From: Pelagibacteraceae bacterium TMED65
GTDB taxonomy: Bacteria; Pseudomonadota; Alphaproteobacteria; TMED127
Assembly (NCBI GenBank): GCA_002167215.1
Contig: NHDS01000031.1
Coordinates: 1 to 41,794 of the forward strand
DNA length: 41,794 bases
Direction of reading: 5' to 3'
Positions 1 to 8,306 of the stretch are shown piece by piece. Each line of letters starts with the position of its first letter. Within the stretch, counting starts at the first letter, position 1. Position numbers and translations under genes: made by a program. Under the pieces are notes generated by a model that worked only from the letters and a program-made list of their open reading frames with translations, was not told where the DNA came from and made no database searches.

Positions 1-2
1 GG

Positions 3-134
3 TACAAAAATGTTCAGCAACCAAAACAAAAAGGAATAAAAAATATTAACTTTGAAATTCCACCATTAAATTATACATTTTCAAAATCATATAAGTATAT
101 TTTGAAAAATAAATTAAAAAATATTCTAAAATAA
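3..134 (+). CDS. 3' end of an unidentified gene (cut by window edge)
   Basis: The frame starting at base 3 is open for 43 codons and ends in TAA at 132-134, ten bases before the next gene. The other two plus-strand frames close within about 50 bases. The fragment is Lys/Asn/Ile-rich like its neighbours and shows no recognisable motif. It is probably the C-terminus of an upstream gene in the same island, but a chance open frame is possible in DNA this A+T-rich. No function is proposed. Confidence 0.4.
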   Translation, partial: YKNVQQPKQKGIKNINFEIPPLNYTFSKSYKYILKNKLKNILK

Positions 135-144
135 TTTATTATAT

Positions 145-1164
145 TTGAATAAAAAAAGTTTAATAATTGGTTTTGGTAACAGAGCAAAAGAGGTTGTGTA
201 TCCAGCTTTAAATATACTGGGACATAAAATATTTATTTATTCGAGAAACTTGAATAAATTAAAAACACTTAAAGATTTCTATAACTTTGAAATAATTTAT
301 GATTTAAACAGTGAAAATCTTCAAAATGTTGATCAAATATTTGTTTGTACCAAAAATGACTCCTACGAGAATATAATTAAAAAAATTTGTAATACAGGCT
401 TAGCCTCAAAAATTACATTATTTATAGATACACCATTATTATTTCATTTTTTTAAAATTAACAAATTTAAAAAAGATTTTAAAAATTTAGTTATAAGTGA
501 AGATGAAACATTTGATCTAATTAACCAAGTTATAAAGAATCTAATCAATGAAAATTATTCGTTTAAGTTATTTAAAATTAACTTAAATTATTATGGTCTA
601 TTAATTCACTCCATATCCCAAATAATGAATATTTTAAATTTAAATAAAGATAATTTAATTGAGAATAAAATTACATATGCATTTTACTTAAATTTAAATA
701 AATTAAAATACTTTTTAAAGATAGCAAATGTAAAAATTTTTTTTAATTACGGGCGAGAATGGTCATCTGATAAATCTAATATAGAAATTTTTTTAAAATC
801 CAAGAAAAATAAAATTGAAATTAAAAAGTATAAGATAAATTATTTATTTAGTGATAAAATTTTTGATGGATTTGAAGTAAACGGTTTAAAATATAAAAAT
901 AAAGATTTAGATCATATAAAATATAATTTTAGGTCATTTTATGAGATTTTAAAATTAAACTCATCATATAAATATCAGATAAAAATTTTGAATTTTATTT
1001 CAATGGTAAATTTTTATGAATTTAAAAAAGAAAGTAATATTATTAATTATATAAAGGGCGAATATTTTGCAAATATTCTCAATAAGATGAGGTTCTTTAT
1101 AAATTTTAAAATTGACTTAATTAAATTAAGAAAAATTCTTTATAAATTTAATAAAAAAATATGA
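145..1164 (+). CDS. Gfo/Idh/MocA-like oxidoreductase, divergent
   Basis: The protein has 339 residues. The N-terminus (residues 5-20) reads as a Rossmann nucleotide-binding strand-loop-helix with GFGNRA, as in Gfo/Idh/MocA sugar dehydrogenases, followed by an acidic beta-alpha pattern to about residue 95. At the position where the family usually carries Glu-Lys-Pro, this protein reads FIDTPLL (about residues 93-99), so the usual catalytic/cofactor lysine is not evident. The C-terminal two thirds are very Lys/Asn/Ile-rich and not recognisable by eye. The start is TTG at 145, placing the Rossmann strand directly at the N-terminus; no better ATG lies in frame nearby. It may reduce or oxidise a nucleotide sugar, or be a non-catalytic relative. 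It precedes a methyltransferase and two GT4 genes on the same strand. Confidence 0.6.
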   Translation: MNKKSLIIGFGNRAKEVVYPALNILGHKIFIYSRNLNKLKTLKDFYNFEIIYDLNSENLQNVDQIFVCTKNDSYENIIKKICNTGLASKITLFIDTPLLFHFFKINKFKKDFKNLVISEDETFDLINQVIKNLINENYSFKLFKINLNYYGLLIHSISQIMNILNLNKDNLIENKITYAFYLNLNKLKYFLKIANVKIFFNYGREWSSDKSNIEIFLKSKKNKIEIKKYKINYLFSDKIFDGFEVNGLKYKNKDLDHIKYNFRSFYEILKLNSSYKYQIKILNFISMVNFYEFKKESNIINYIKGEYFANILNKMRFFINFKIDLIKLRKILYKFNKKI

Positions 1165-1210
1165 ATCTAAGTTTAAATTATTTAGATTTTTAAATTAATA
1201 AATTAAATAT

Positions 1211-2077
1211 TTGAAAATGAAAAAATTAATAAAAAAAATCATAAAAAAACTTATTGGCAATATTTATTTTTTTATTGAGCTTATATATGAATCTAGCTTT
1301 TTTAGTGATTACCTTATTATTAAACCACTAGGTGATTTAAATACTTATATTAATCTAAGTAAGATAGCTGAAAAAAATACATACTCTTTTGAGAAAGTTT
1401 CTGAATTTGAAAAAAAAATGGGTTATTCAATAGATAAGAAATGGATTAAAGAACTTGCTTTATATACTCAAGTAGTAATAAAAAAATCACCATTAAATTA
1501 TGCACATGGTCGAGTTTTGTATTCTGCATTAAGTAATTATTTGAATAAAAATCTTAAACAAATAAAAAGTGTTAATATTATTGAAACAGGAACTGCACGT
1601 GGCTTTTCAGCACTTTGTATGGCAAAAGCATTAAATGATATGCAACAAGAAGGAAAAATATCTACTATAGATATACTGCCACACGACAAAAAAATATTTT
1701 GGAATACTGTTACGGATCATTATCTTGGAAAAATTACCCGAGCACACTTACTTGAGAATTGGAATGATCTAATAGAAAGATACATCATTTTTATAAAAGG
1801 AAGAACTAAGGAGATGCTAAGAAAATTTACACTTCAAAGAGTACATTTTGCATTTCTAGATGCTAATCATACTTTTGAAGATATTATGTTTGAATTTAAC
1901 AATATTTCTAAATTTCAAAAAAGTGGGGATATAATTGTTTTTGATGATTACAATGCCATAGATTATCCTGGTGTTTTTAAAGCAGTAAATTTAATTGAAA
2001 GTAATTTAGGTTATATCTTACTAAAAATCACTAATGCTAATACTAGTAGAGGATATGTTATTGCTTCTAAAAAATAA
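1211..2077 (+). CDS. SAM-dependent methyltransferase (Methyltransf_24-like)
   Basis: The protein has 288 residues. Motif I is IIETGTARGFSAL (residues 123-135), the glycine-containing SAM-binding loop of class I methyltransferases in the CmcI/Methyltransf_24 style. A motif II acidic residue lies at STIDIL (151-156). The later LDANHTFED (216-224) and DDYN (245-248) are typical metal/substrate-site residues of this family. It probably O-methylates a sugar of the surface glycan, but the substrate cannot be read from sequence. The start may be TTG 1211 or ATG 1217, which differ by two residues; neither has a strong Shine-Dalgarno. The basic, hydrophobic N-terminal stretch (residues 1-30) could associate with the membrane. 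It lies between the oxidoreductase and the GT4 pair. Confidence 0.75.
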   Translation: MKMKKLIKKIIKKLIGNIYFFIELIYESSFFSDYLIIKPLGDLNTYINLSKIAEKNTYSFEKVSEFEKKMGYSIDKKWIKELALYTQVVIKKSPLNYAHGRVLYSALSNYLNKNLKQIKSVNIIETGTARGFSALCMAKALNDMQQEGKISTIDILPHDKKIFWNTVTDHYLGKITRAHLLENWNDLIERYIIFIKGRTKEMLRKFTLQRVHFAFLDANHTFEDIMFEFNNISKFQKSGDIIVFDDYNAIDYPGVFKAVNLIESNLGYILLKITNANTSRGYVIASKK

Positions 2078-2126
2078 AATATATATTTATTTTGTTTAGG
2101 GTATTTCTAAAAATAATTATTTAATT

Positions 2127-3233
2127 ATGAAAATTGCCTTTTTAGCACCTCGCTTTCATACCAATCAAAAATCATTGGTTGACTATCTTTTAAAAAATGA
2201 AAATAAATTATCTTTTTATGTAATTGGAAAAAGTAAAATTGAAGACTATTCGAACTTAAAACCAAAAATTATTCAAACAAATTTTTTAACAAAAATTTTA
2301 AGTTTAATAATTAGGCCCAAAAACATTTTATTTCAATATAGATATGGCATGCCATCATTAAATGAATTATTAGATTTAAAGTCAAAAAAATATGACCTAA
2401 TTATAATTAGAGATCCAATAAATTTGATGAGTTTATCTTATTTTGTTTGGTCTAAATTAAATAAAATTAATATTTTATTTTATACACAACACGAAATACA
2501 CAAAAAAAAAAATTTATTCTTCAAAGATAAATTTAAAGAATATTTTATTAAATTAACTAAAGAAAATTGGATTAGTCCTTGTTTGGGAAACAAAAAATAT
2601 AAAAAAATAAGTAAAAATATCAGTTATTTGCCATTTTGTCATACTCCACAATTATATAAAAAAAAATGGTTTATTAAAAATAATTTCAATATTCTGTGTA
2701 TTGGAAAATTTATTAAAAGAAAAAATCATTTAACTCTTATAAAAGCATTATCTTTAATAGATTTAGAAATTAGAAAAAAAATATCTTTAACCATTATAGG
2801 TGAACTTTCAAATCCAGATCATCATAAGAACTTGAAAGAATTAAAAAAAACTATGGATAAAAGTGATTTAAAAATTAAGGTTCTAACTAATATTGATCCA
2901 AAAAATATCAGTAGATATTATAAAACAAGTGACTGTTTTGTTTTGCCATCTACAAATGAACCTGCATCGGTATCTAATTTAGAAGCAATGGCTTTTGGAT
3001 TACCTGTAATAACTAGTGATACTAATCAGACAAGTTGTTATACAGAGCAAGGTGTAAACGGATATATAACAAAATCAAATAATGTCGTAGATTTAGCCAA
3101 AAAAATAAAATTGTTAGCAATTAATAAATCTAAAACAAAAAAATTTGGAAGCAATAGCCTCAAATTGATTAAAACAAAATATAATCCAGATATTGTGTAC
3201 AAAGAATTTTTTACAAGGTTTTTTCTAAATTAA
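2127..3233 (+). CDS. Glycosyltransferase family 4 (GT-B)
   Basis: The protein has 368 residues. It has an N-terminal Rossmann half (KIAFLAPRF) and a C-terminal GT4 domain with the linker strand FNILCIGKFIKRKNH (about residues 190-204) and the donor-site signature NEPASVSNLEAMAFGLPVIT (about 278-297), an E-x7-E-type motif. These enzymes transfer a sugar from a nucleotide donor to a lipid-linked acceptor on the cytoplasmic face of the inner membrane. Donor and linkage cannot be predicted. It is nine bases upstream of a second GT4 gene, so the two are probably co-translated. An A11 tract (about 2502-2512) lies in frame within the gene and is a possible slippage site. Confidence 0.85.
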   Translation: MKIAFLAPRFHTNQKSLVDYLLKNENKLSFYVIGKSKIEDYSNLKPKIIQTNFLTKILSLIIRPKNILFQYRYGMPSLNELLDLKSKKYDLIIIRDPINLMSLSYFVWSKLNKINILFYTQHEIHKKKNLFFKDKFKEYFIKLTKENWISPCLGNKKYKKISKNISYLPFCHTPQLYKKKWFIKNNFNILCIGKFIKRKNHLTLIKALSLIDLEIRKKISLTIIGELSNPDHHKNLKELKKTMDKSDLKIKVLTNIDPKNISRYYKTSDCFVLPSTNEPASVSNLEAMAFGLPVITSDTNQTSCYTEQGVNGYITKSNNVVDLAKKIKLLAINKSKTKKFGSNSLKLIKTKYNPDIVYKEFFTRFFLN

Positions 3234-3242
3234 TGTTATTTC

Positions 3243-4394
3243 ATGTTAAAAAAAAATAAAATTATTCACATAATTACTGGTTTAGGAGATGGAGGAGCAG
3301 AAAATACATTATTTAAAATTTGTAAATATGATAAAATTAATACCCATATTGTTATTTCTCTTAAAGATGCAGGAAAATATTCCTTCTTATTAAGAAAGAT
3401 TGGAATAAAAGTTTATCATTTAAAAATTAAATTTTTTTCAATAAGTAAGTTTATTTATTTAATAAAGCTTCTAAAAAATTTAAAAGGAAATGCAATTCAA
3501 ACCTGGTTAATTCATGGAGATTTAATAGGTGGTATAGCTGCAAATTTTTCTGGATATAAAAATATATTTTGGAATATTCGTTTTTCTAATCTTGAATTTA
3601 ATAAAAAAAATCTTGTAAATATTTTTTTTGTAAGACTTTTATCACTTTTTTCTTATTTTATCCCATCACAAATTGTAGTTGTTTCCAAAAGTGCAAAAAA
3701 AAATTGTATTAGATTGGGATATCAGAAGAAAAAATTAAAGTTAATTTTCAATGGATATGATTTATCAATTTTAAAATCAAATAAAATAAAAAAAAAGTAT
3801 TTTCATAATAAGATTAAATTTAAAAACAACTTACCAATAATTGGAAACATTGCACGATATGCTCCAATGAAAGATCATATGAATTTACTTCAAGCATTAT
3901 CACTAATAAAATTAAAAAATATTAATTTTTTATGCATCCTTGCTGGCTCAAATATTAATAAGAATAATACAAAGTTAACAAAGCAAATTAAAAAACTAAA
4001 ATTAAATAACAATGTTAAATTAGAGGGAAGTTGTAAAAATATAAAGGTTTTTATGAATGGAATAGATTTATATGTTCAGAGTAGTAAATATGGTGAAGGA
4101 TTTCCCAATGTCATTGCTGAAGCCATGGCTTGTGGAATACCTTGTGTAGTGACAAATGTTGGAGACGCCAATTTTATTGTGGGAAATACTGGCTGGGTTG
4201 TTCCACCGAAGAATCCACTTGCTTTATCAAATTCGATAATAAATGCTTTTTTTCTATTAAACAAGAAAAGTTGGAATAAAAGATGTGACTCATCAAGATT
4301 AAGAATTTCAAAAAATTTTAATATTGACAAAATGATAAATAATTATCAAAAATTTTGGGTTAAAAATATCATTATTGATAAGTATAATCCTTAG
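3243..4394 (+). CDS. Glycosyltransferase family 4 (GT-B)
   Basis: The protein has 383 residues. The N-terminus IIHIITGLGDGGAENTLFK (residues 7-25) is the classic GT4 opening with the GGAE acceptor-side loop. The C-terminal half contains IGNIARYAPMKDH (about 201-213) and the donor-binding EGFPNVIAEAMACGIPCV (about 284-301) with both conserved glutamates. It is a retaining glycosyltransferase expected at the inner membrane, building the repeat unit. It follows the preceding GT4 gene by nine bases and is the last plus-strand gene before a minus-strand island. A convergent gap of only about 20 bases separates it from the oxygenase-like gene. Confidence 0.9.
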   Translation: MLKKNKIIHIITGLGDGGAENTLFKICKYDKINTHIVISLKDAGKYSFLLRKIGIKVYHLKIKFFSISKFIYLIKLLKNLKGNAIQTWLIHGDLIGGIAANFSGYKNIFWNIRFSNLEFNKKNLVNIFFVRLLSLFSYFIPSQIVVVSKSAKKNCIRLGYQKKKLKLIFNGYDLSILKSNKIKKKYFHNKIKFKNNLPIIGNIARYAPMKDHMNLLQALSLIKLKNINFLCILAGSNINKNNTKLTKQIKKLKLNNNVKLEGSCKNIKVFMNGIDLYVQSSKYGEGFPNVIAEAMACGIPCVVTNVGDANFIVGNTGWVVPPKNPLALSNSIINAFFLLNKKSWNKRCDSSRLRISKNFNIDKMINNYQKFWVKNIIIDKYNP

Positions 4395-4415
4395 ATTAAT
4401 AAAAATAAAATTATA

Positions 4416-5072
4416 TTATATATTAAATATTTTCTTTTTATTAAGGTGAACTGATTTTTTATTTACTATACCTGTTATATTCATACTCATCTTAGGAACC
4501 ATACCTGAATTAGAACCACAATGATGCATATGATTTTTCCACGTTATAACATCACCTTTTCTCCATTGGTGTATAACAGAGTTACCAACTGCAAAATAGT
4601 GACCCCAGCTCCAATCTGTTAAAAAAACCATGTATCTTATTATTTCTATATTTTTTAATCCTTGAACTTTGCTTTTGAAATTAACATGAGTATCGTAATG
4701 CCAAGGCAAAATATTTCCTGGATATTGTTTTATAATACTACTTGAAGCCAAATCTAGTTTAGAGAATTTAATAAATTTTTTGAATATCTTTGGATACTCA
4801 TCAGAAAAATATTGATAAAATTCTGTTTGATTTTTTTTGTAACCCCATTTTTTAAATGAAGCTATTCTGGTATTTAGTTTTAAGTTTTTATATTTCTTAT
4901 CTTCATTGACAACATACAAACAATGTTTTTTTTTATTATTTGTTAAAAATTTGTCTGTTTCTTTGAAACTAGTATTAATTTTCCCAATATATTGATAATC
5001 TTTTGTTTTCAAATTTGGATTAAAATGCCAAAGTTTAGAGTGTTTTTTTTTAAAATTTTTCCAATAACTCAT
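4416..5072 (-). CDS. 2-oxoglutarate/Fe(II) oxygenase-like (Asp/Arg hydroxylase fold)
   Basis: The protein has 218 residues from ATG at 5072. The reading frame is open further upstream, but this ATG overlaps the upstream stop as ATGA (5069-5072), which fixes the start. Residues 120-130 read as NILPWHYDTHV, giving the HxD iron ligands H125 and D127. A distal His cluster HMHHCGSNSG (181-190) follows a beta strand, as in cupin-type aspartyl/asparaginyl beta-hydroxylases and related dioxygenases. R146 in IIRYMVFLTDW fits the jelly-roll core. The reaction is probably hydroxylation of a small molecule or sugar-linked substrate, but the substrate is unknown. It is translationally coupled to the PLP enzyme, so the two should act in one route. 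Confidence 0.65.
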   Translation of the reverse strand: MSYWKNFKKKHSKLWHFNPNLKTKDYQYIGKINTSFKETDKFLTNNKKKHCLYVVNEDKKYKNLKLNTRIASFKKWGYKKNQTEFYQYFSDEYPKIFKKFIKFSKLDLASSSIIKQYPGNILPWHYDTHVNFKSKVQGLKNIEIIRYMVFLTDWSWGHYFAVGNSVIHQWRKGDVITWKNHMHHCGSNSGMVPKMSMNITGIVNKKSVHLNKKKIFNI

Positions 5073-5953
5073 TTTTTTTCTAAAAGTGATGATAAACAAA
5101 TTCTATTTTTAGTTCCACCTCTATTGTAACTTCTCCATTTATCTCCACCTAGAGCAATCGCCACTACATTGCTAGGAGTAATACTCATTTTTTTACAATA
5201 AAATTTTTGAAGTTTTGAATATTTTTTATAAAGGTAATCAAATTTAAATTTTTTAATAATTTCTAAACCTATATATAAACTTAATTTATTTACAAACTGT
5301 AACTTTTTATAATAAAATAATTGGTCATCATCATCCACTTTTGTTAACCTCATACCTATTCTTAATCTGCTTACAGGAAAAGCTTTGCTTAAACTAAAAA
5401 CTACACTTTCAATAGATCTATGATTAAAATCAAAATTTATTCCTTTGCACATTGAATAGTAGCAACAATCAATTAGCACAGGCACATTTTTTATATCACA
5501 TTCCTTAATAATTTTTTCCATATTAGGATGTTTTGATCCAGTATCAGAAAATGGCATTGATATTAAAACAGCATCATTTTTATTTATCTTTAAATTTTCA
5601 TTTTCTAGGTATTTCCAATCTATTTTATTATTTCTAGATGATAAATAATGATAAATATAATCATTTTTAAAAAATCTTAATCTTCTTTTATTATGTTTAA
5701 GATAAAAATAGTCTAAAGATTGTGAAGAACCATTTGAAAAACATTTTTGTTTAAATTTTTTTAAATTATATAATTTATTTAACTTAGATGAATTTATCCA
5801 CTCAAAATATTCTTTAAGAAATGTATCGTGTATTTTAGAATTATTTAAAATTTTAAATAAATTTTTTTTTTTTAAAATGTTATTTATAAAAAAAATAATC
5901 TCTTTATCGTTTATAGCTCTTAAATCTCTGAAAGGTAGCTTTGTCTTTTTCAT
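5069..5953 (-). CDS. PLP-dependent aminotransferase-like enzyme, fold type I
   Basis: The protein has 294 residues, shorter than the 380-400 usual for class I/II aminotransferases. Hallmarks are nevertheless in order: a phosphate-cup SNGSSQSLDYF (73-83), D162 in VPVLIDCCYY for the PLP pyridine nitrogen, K190 in FSLSKAFPV for the Schiff base, R196/R198 nearby, and a late Arg near NRICLSSL for substrate carboxylate. It probably transaminates, or acts as a lyase on, an amino acid or amino sugar precursor. Its stop overlaps the oxygenase start as ATGA. An A12 tract in the coding strand (plus-strand T12 at 5862-5873, about residues 28-31) is intact in frame but slippage-prone. The specific substrate is not recognised. 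Confidence 0.65.
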   Translation of the reverse strand: MKKTKLPFRDLRAINDKEIIFFINNILKKKNLFKILNNSKIHDTFLKEYFEWINSSKLNKLYNLKKFKQKCFSNGSSQSLDYFYLKHNKRRLRFFKNDYIYHYLSSRNNKIDWKYLENENLKINKNDAVLISMPFSDTGSKHPNMEKIIKECDIKNVPVLIDCCYYSMCKGINFDFNHRSIESVVFSLSKAFPVSRLRIGMRLTKVDDDDQLFYYKKLQFVNKLSLYIGLEIIKKFKFDYLYKKYSKLQKFYCKKMSITPSNVVAIALGGDKWRSYNRGGTKNRICLSSLLEKK

Positions 5954-6042
5954 AATTAGCTGAAATTTTAATTTATTTAAAATTTAATTTGTAGATTTTT
6001 TTTTGGTTTTTATCAAATTTAATCTTTTCTTTAATGTAAATA

Positions 6043-7094
6043 TTACAATTTATTAATGTGTGTATTTTTTAAGTTTATGATAAAATTTAAAAGATTTTTA
6101 TTTTGAATTTTTGCTGATGCAATAGTTTCATACTTTTCTCTAAATTTTATGCCCATATCATTTCTTAATTTTTTATCATTAACCAATATTTTCATGTACT
6201 TGTACCAGGACATAGTATGGTGGGCTAAATAACCATTCACCCGATTGTTAATGAGATTACATGCAGAAGGAGTCATATCACTTATGACAGGAATTCCATA
6301 TTGAGCAAATACCAAATGTCTTCCAGGATTAGTATCTTCTTTAAATCTAAAAAAATAATCGTGTTTAGATTCATTATTTTTTTTAAATAGACTTCCTGAA
6401 ATATATTTTAGATAATTATTTTTCATAAACGGTATGATTTGTGGCACAATACCAATATCAGTATGCGCTATGTATTTTGAATAATTTTCTTCTGAATATT
6501 GAATGTGCTCTACCTTAAATACAAATTTTTTTTTTCAGGTATTTTCCATTTGCCAAGAATTTTTATATTGTACATTGCCCATAACTCAACCTCATATTCA
6601 CTTGCAAGCAAATTTATAGCATCAGTAATTCTGGGAAACATAGAACTAAGATGAATTTTATTTCCATGGTATCCTAAAATTATTTTATTTTTTTTATAAG
6701 TTGGAATTTTTTTTACTGGTTTGACTATTGGAGATATATAGTAAATAAAAATATTTTGTATAAATTGACTAAAATATTCTTCAGCTTCAATTCCATTAGC
6801 AACAATAAAATTGGTATATCTAAAGTTATTTTTAAAAGCAGATCGCGGATCAATAATTCCAATTACAATAGAATTATTTTTTTTTTTAGCAACCGAACTA
6901 GCTTCGTCATATCCCATAAATAGAGCAACATCATATTTATCATACTCAACATTTAAAGGGTCATCAGAAATATCTAGAGCCACATTTATATCCATGGTAT
7001 CAAAATTTATTTGACCAAGATTTTGTTTATGCAAAATATAAGAGGGACCATTTATATTTGCTGAAGTAAAAATAATTTTTAATTTCTTTTTCAT
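6043..7094 (-). pseudogene. Glycosyltransferase (GT-B) interrupted by a frameshift at an A10 tract
   Basis: Two minus-strand frames together make one protein of about 350 residues. The 5' part (7094 to 6510, 194 aa) holds a GT-B N-terminal half and ends in PEKKNLYLR-stop just after an A10 tract. Adding one A at 6526-6535 gives a frame that reads FVFKVEHIQY, then HTDIGIVPQIIPFM, and joins the 3' part (to 6043). That part contains NPGRHLVFAQYGIPVISD, a GT4-like donor-site helix and strand. The join therefore looks like one gene with a single-base indel. It may be a true pseudogene, a phase-variable gene, a product of transcriptional slippage, or a sequencing error. It is the first gene of a three-gene minus-strand set. 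Confidence 0.75.
6526..6535. repeat. Homopolymer T10 (A10 on the coding strand) at the frameshift site
   Basis: This run of ten T on the plus strand lies exactly where the minus-strand glycosyltransferase changes frame. A10 gives a stop 13 bases downstream (TAG at 6512-6510), whereas A11 restores the full-length frame. The same gene also has an in-frame A11 tract at 6887-6897. Confidence 0.9.
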
Positions 7095-7263
7095 TTTTAT
7101 TAGAGGTTTTTATTAAAATTTTTTGTTTAATTAAATAGATAAAAATGCAACAAGAATAGTCTAATTGGATATAAAAAAACTTTGTAGATTTAAAAATTAA
7201 TTACAATCTAATTTAGTCATGATAGATAATAATATATTAGTAAAATCAAAAAATTAATTTTTT
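7095..7263. promoter_or_regulatory. Divergent intergenic region between the minus-strand island and gmd
   Basis: These 169 bases separate two genes transcribed away from each other, so promoters for both directions should lie here. The region is almost pure A/T. For the plus strand, GATAAT at 7225-7230 preceded 18 bases earlier by TTACAA (7201-7206) is the best sigma-70-like pair I see, but the upstream box is poor and such matches are common at this base composition. No operator, hairpin or riboswitch is recognisable. Confidence 0.35.
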
Positions 7264-8295
7264 ATGAAAAAAGCACTTATAACAGGTATCACAGGTCAAG
7301 ATGGATCATATCTTGCTGAATTTTTAATTAACAAAGGTTATAGAGTTCATGGTGTCAAAAGGAGAACTTCTTTAATTAACACAAATCGTATTGATCATTT
7401 ATTTCAAGAGTACTATGAACCCAGTAGAAATTTGATTTTACATCATGGAGATTTGACAGACTCATCATCTATTTTGAGAATAATTCAAGAAGTTAAACCT
7501 GATGAAATATATAATTTAGCTGCACAAAGTCATGTTGCTGTATCGTTTGAGGAACCTGAATACACTGCTAACACTGATGCTATGGGGTCTTTGAGAATTC
7601 TAGAGGCCATACGCATTTTAAAACTTGAAAAAAAAACAAAATATTATCAAGCTGCAACGTCAGAACTTTATGGAGCTGTGAAAGAAACACCCCAAAATGA
7701 AAACACTCCTTTTCATCCACGTAGTCCATATGGAGTTGCTAAATTATATTCATATTGGATAACTATTAATTATCGAGAAGCTTATGGTATTTATGCGTGT
7801 AATGGAATTTTATTTAATCATGAGTCACCAGTTAGGGGAGAGACTTTTGTGACAAGAAAAATAACAAGAGCTTTAGTAAGAATAAAATTAGGACTGCAAA
7901 AAATTTTATATCTTGGTAATTTAAATGCAAAAAGAGATTGGGGACATGCAAAAGATTTTGTTGAGGCACAATGGTTAATTTTGCAGCAAAAAAAACCAGA
8001 AGATTTTGTTATAGCGACAGGTAAACAACATACGGTTAGAGATTTTGTAAATATTGCGGCAAAAAATTTAAATATGAATATTACATGGAGAGGCAAAGGT
8101 AATGATGAAGTTGGAATATATAATAATAAAAAAATAATTAAAATAGATAAAAAATATTATAGACCAACAGAAGTAGAAAATTTATTAGGAGACTCGAGTA
8201 AAGCTAGAAAAAAATTGAAATGGAAACCAAAAATTTCTTTTGAAGAATTAGTAAAAGAAATGGTTACAGAGGACTTTAAAATTTTAAATACTTAA
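7264..8295 (+). CDS. gmd: GDP-mannose 4,6-dehydratase
   Basis: It converts GDP-D-mannose to GDP-4-keto-6-deoxy-D-mannose, the entry to GDP-fucose, GDP-colitose, GDP-perosamine and related sugars. The 343 residues open with [14 protein letters not shown] (8-21), the NADP-binding loop specific to Gmd. [16 protein letters not shown] (31-46) is the loop near the NADP phosphate. The catalytic set is ATSELYG (131-137), Y156 and K160 (PYGVAK). [17 protein letters not shown] follows at about 174-190, as in known Gmd proteins. The length is normal. The next gene begins 11 bases downstream, consistent with an operon converting the product to a 6-deoxy or 3,6-dideoxy sugar. Confidence 0.95.
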   Translation: MKKALITGITGQDGSYLAEFLINKGYRVHGVKRRTSLINTNRIDHLFQEYYEPSRNLILHHGDLTDSSSILRIIQEVKPDEIYNLAAQSHVAVSFEEPEYTANTDAMGSLRILEAIRILKLEKKTKYYQAATSELYGAVKETPQNENTPFHPRSPYGVAKLYSYWITINYREAYGIYACNGILFNHESPVRGETFVTRKITRALVRIKLGLQKILYLGNLNAKRDWGHAKDFVEAQWLILQQKKPEDFVIATGKQHTVRDFVNIAAKNLNMNITWRGKGNDEVGIYNNKKIIKIDKKYYRPTEVENLLGDSSKARKKLKWKPKISFEELVKEMVTEDFKILNT

Positions 8296-8306
8296 TTTTA
8301 TATCCA

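Noticed and set aside
6043..6447. Separate 134-residue gene starting at GTG 6447
   Set aside because: It has no ribosome-binding site, and the same frame continues upstream into sequence that completes the glycosyltransferase; it is the 3' part of the frameshifted gene.
7201..7230. Sigma-70-like promoter TTACAA / GATAAT before gmd
   Set aside because: The -10 is close to consensus but the -35 matches only three of six bases, and comparable pairs occur everywhere at this composition; only the whole region is listed, with low confidence.
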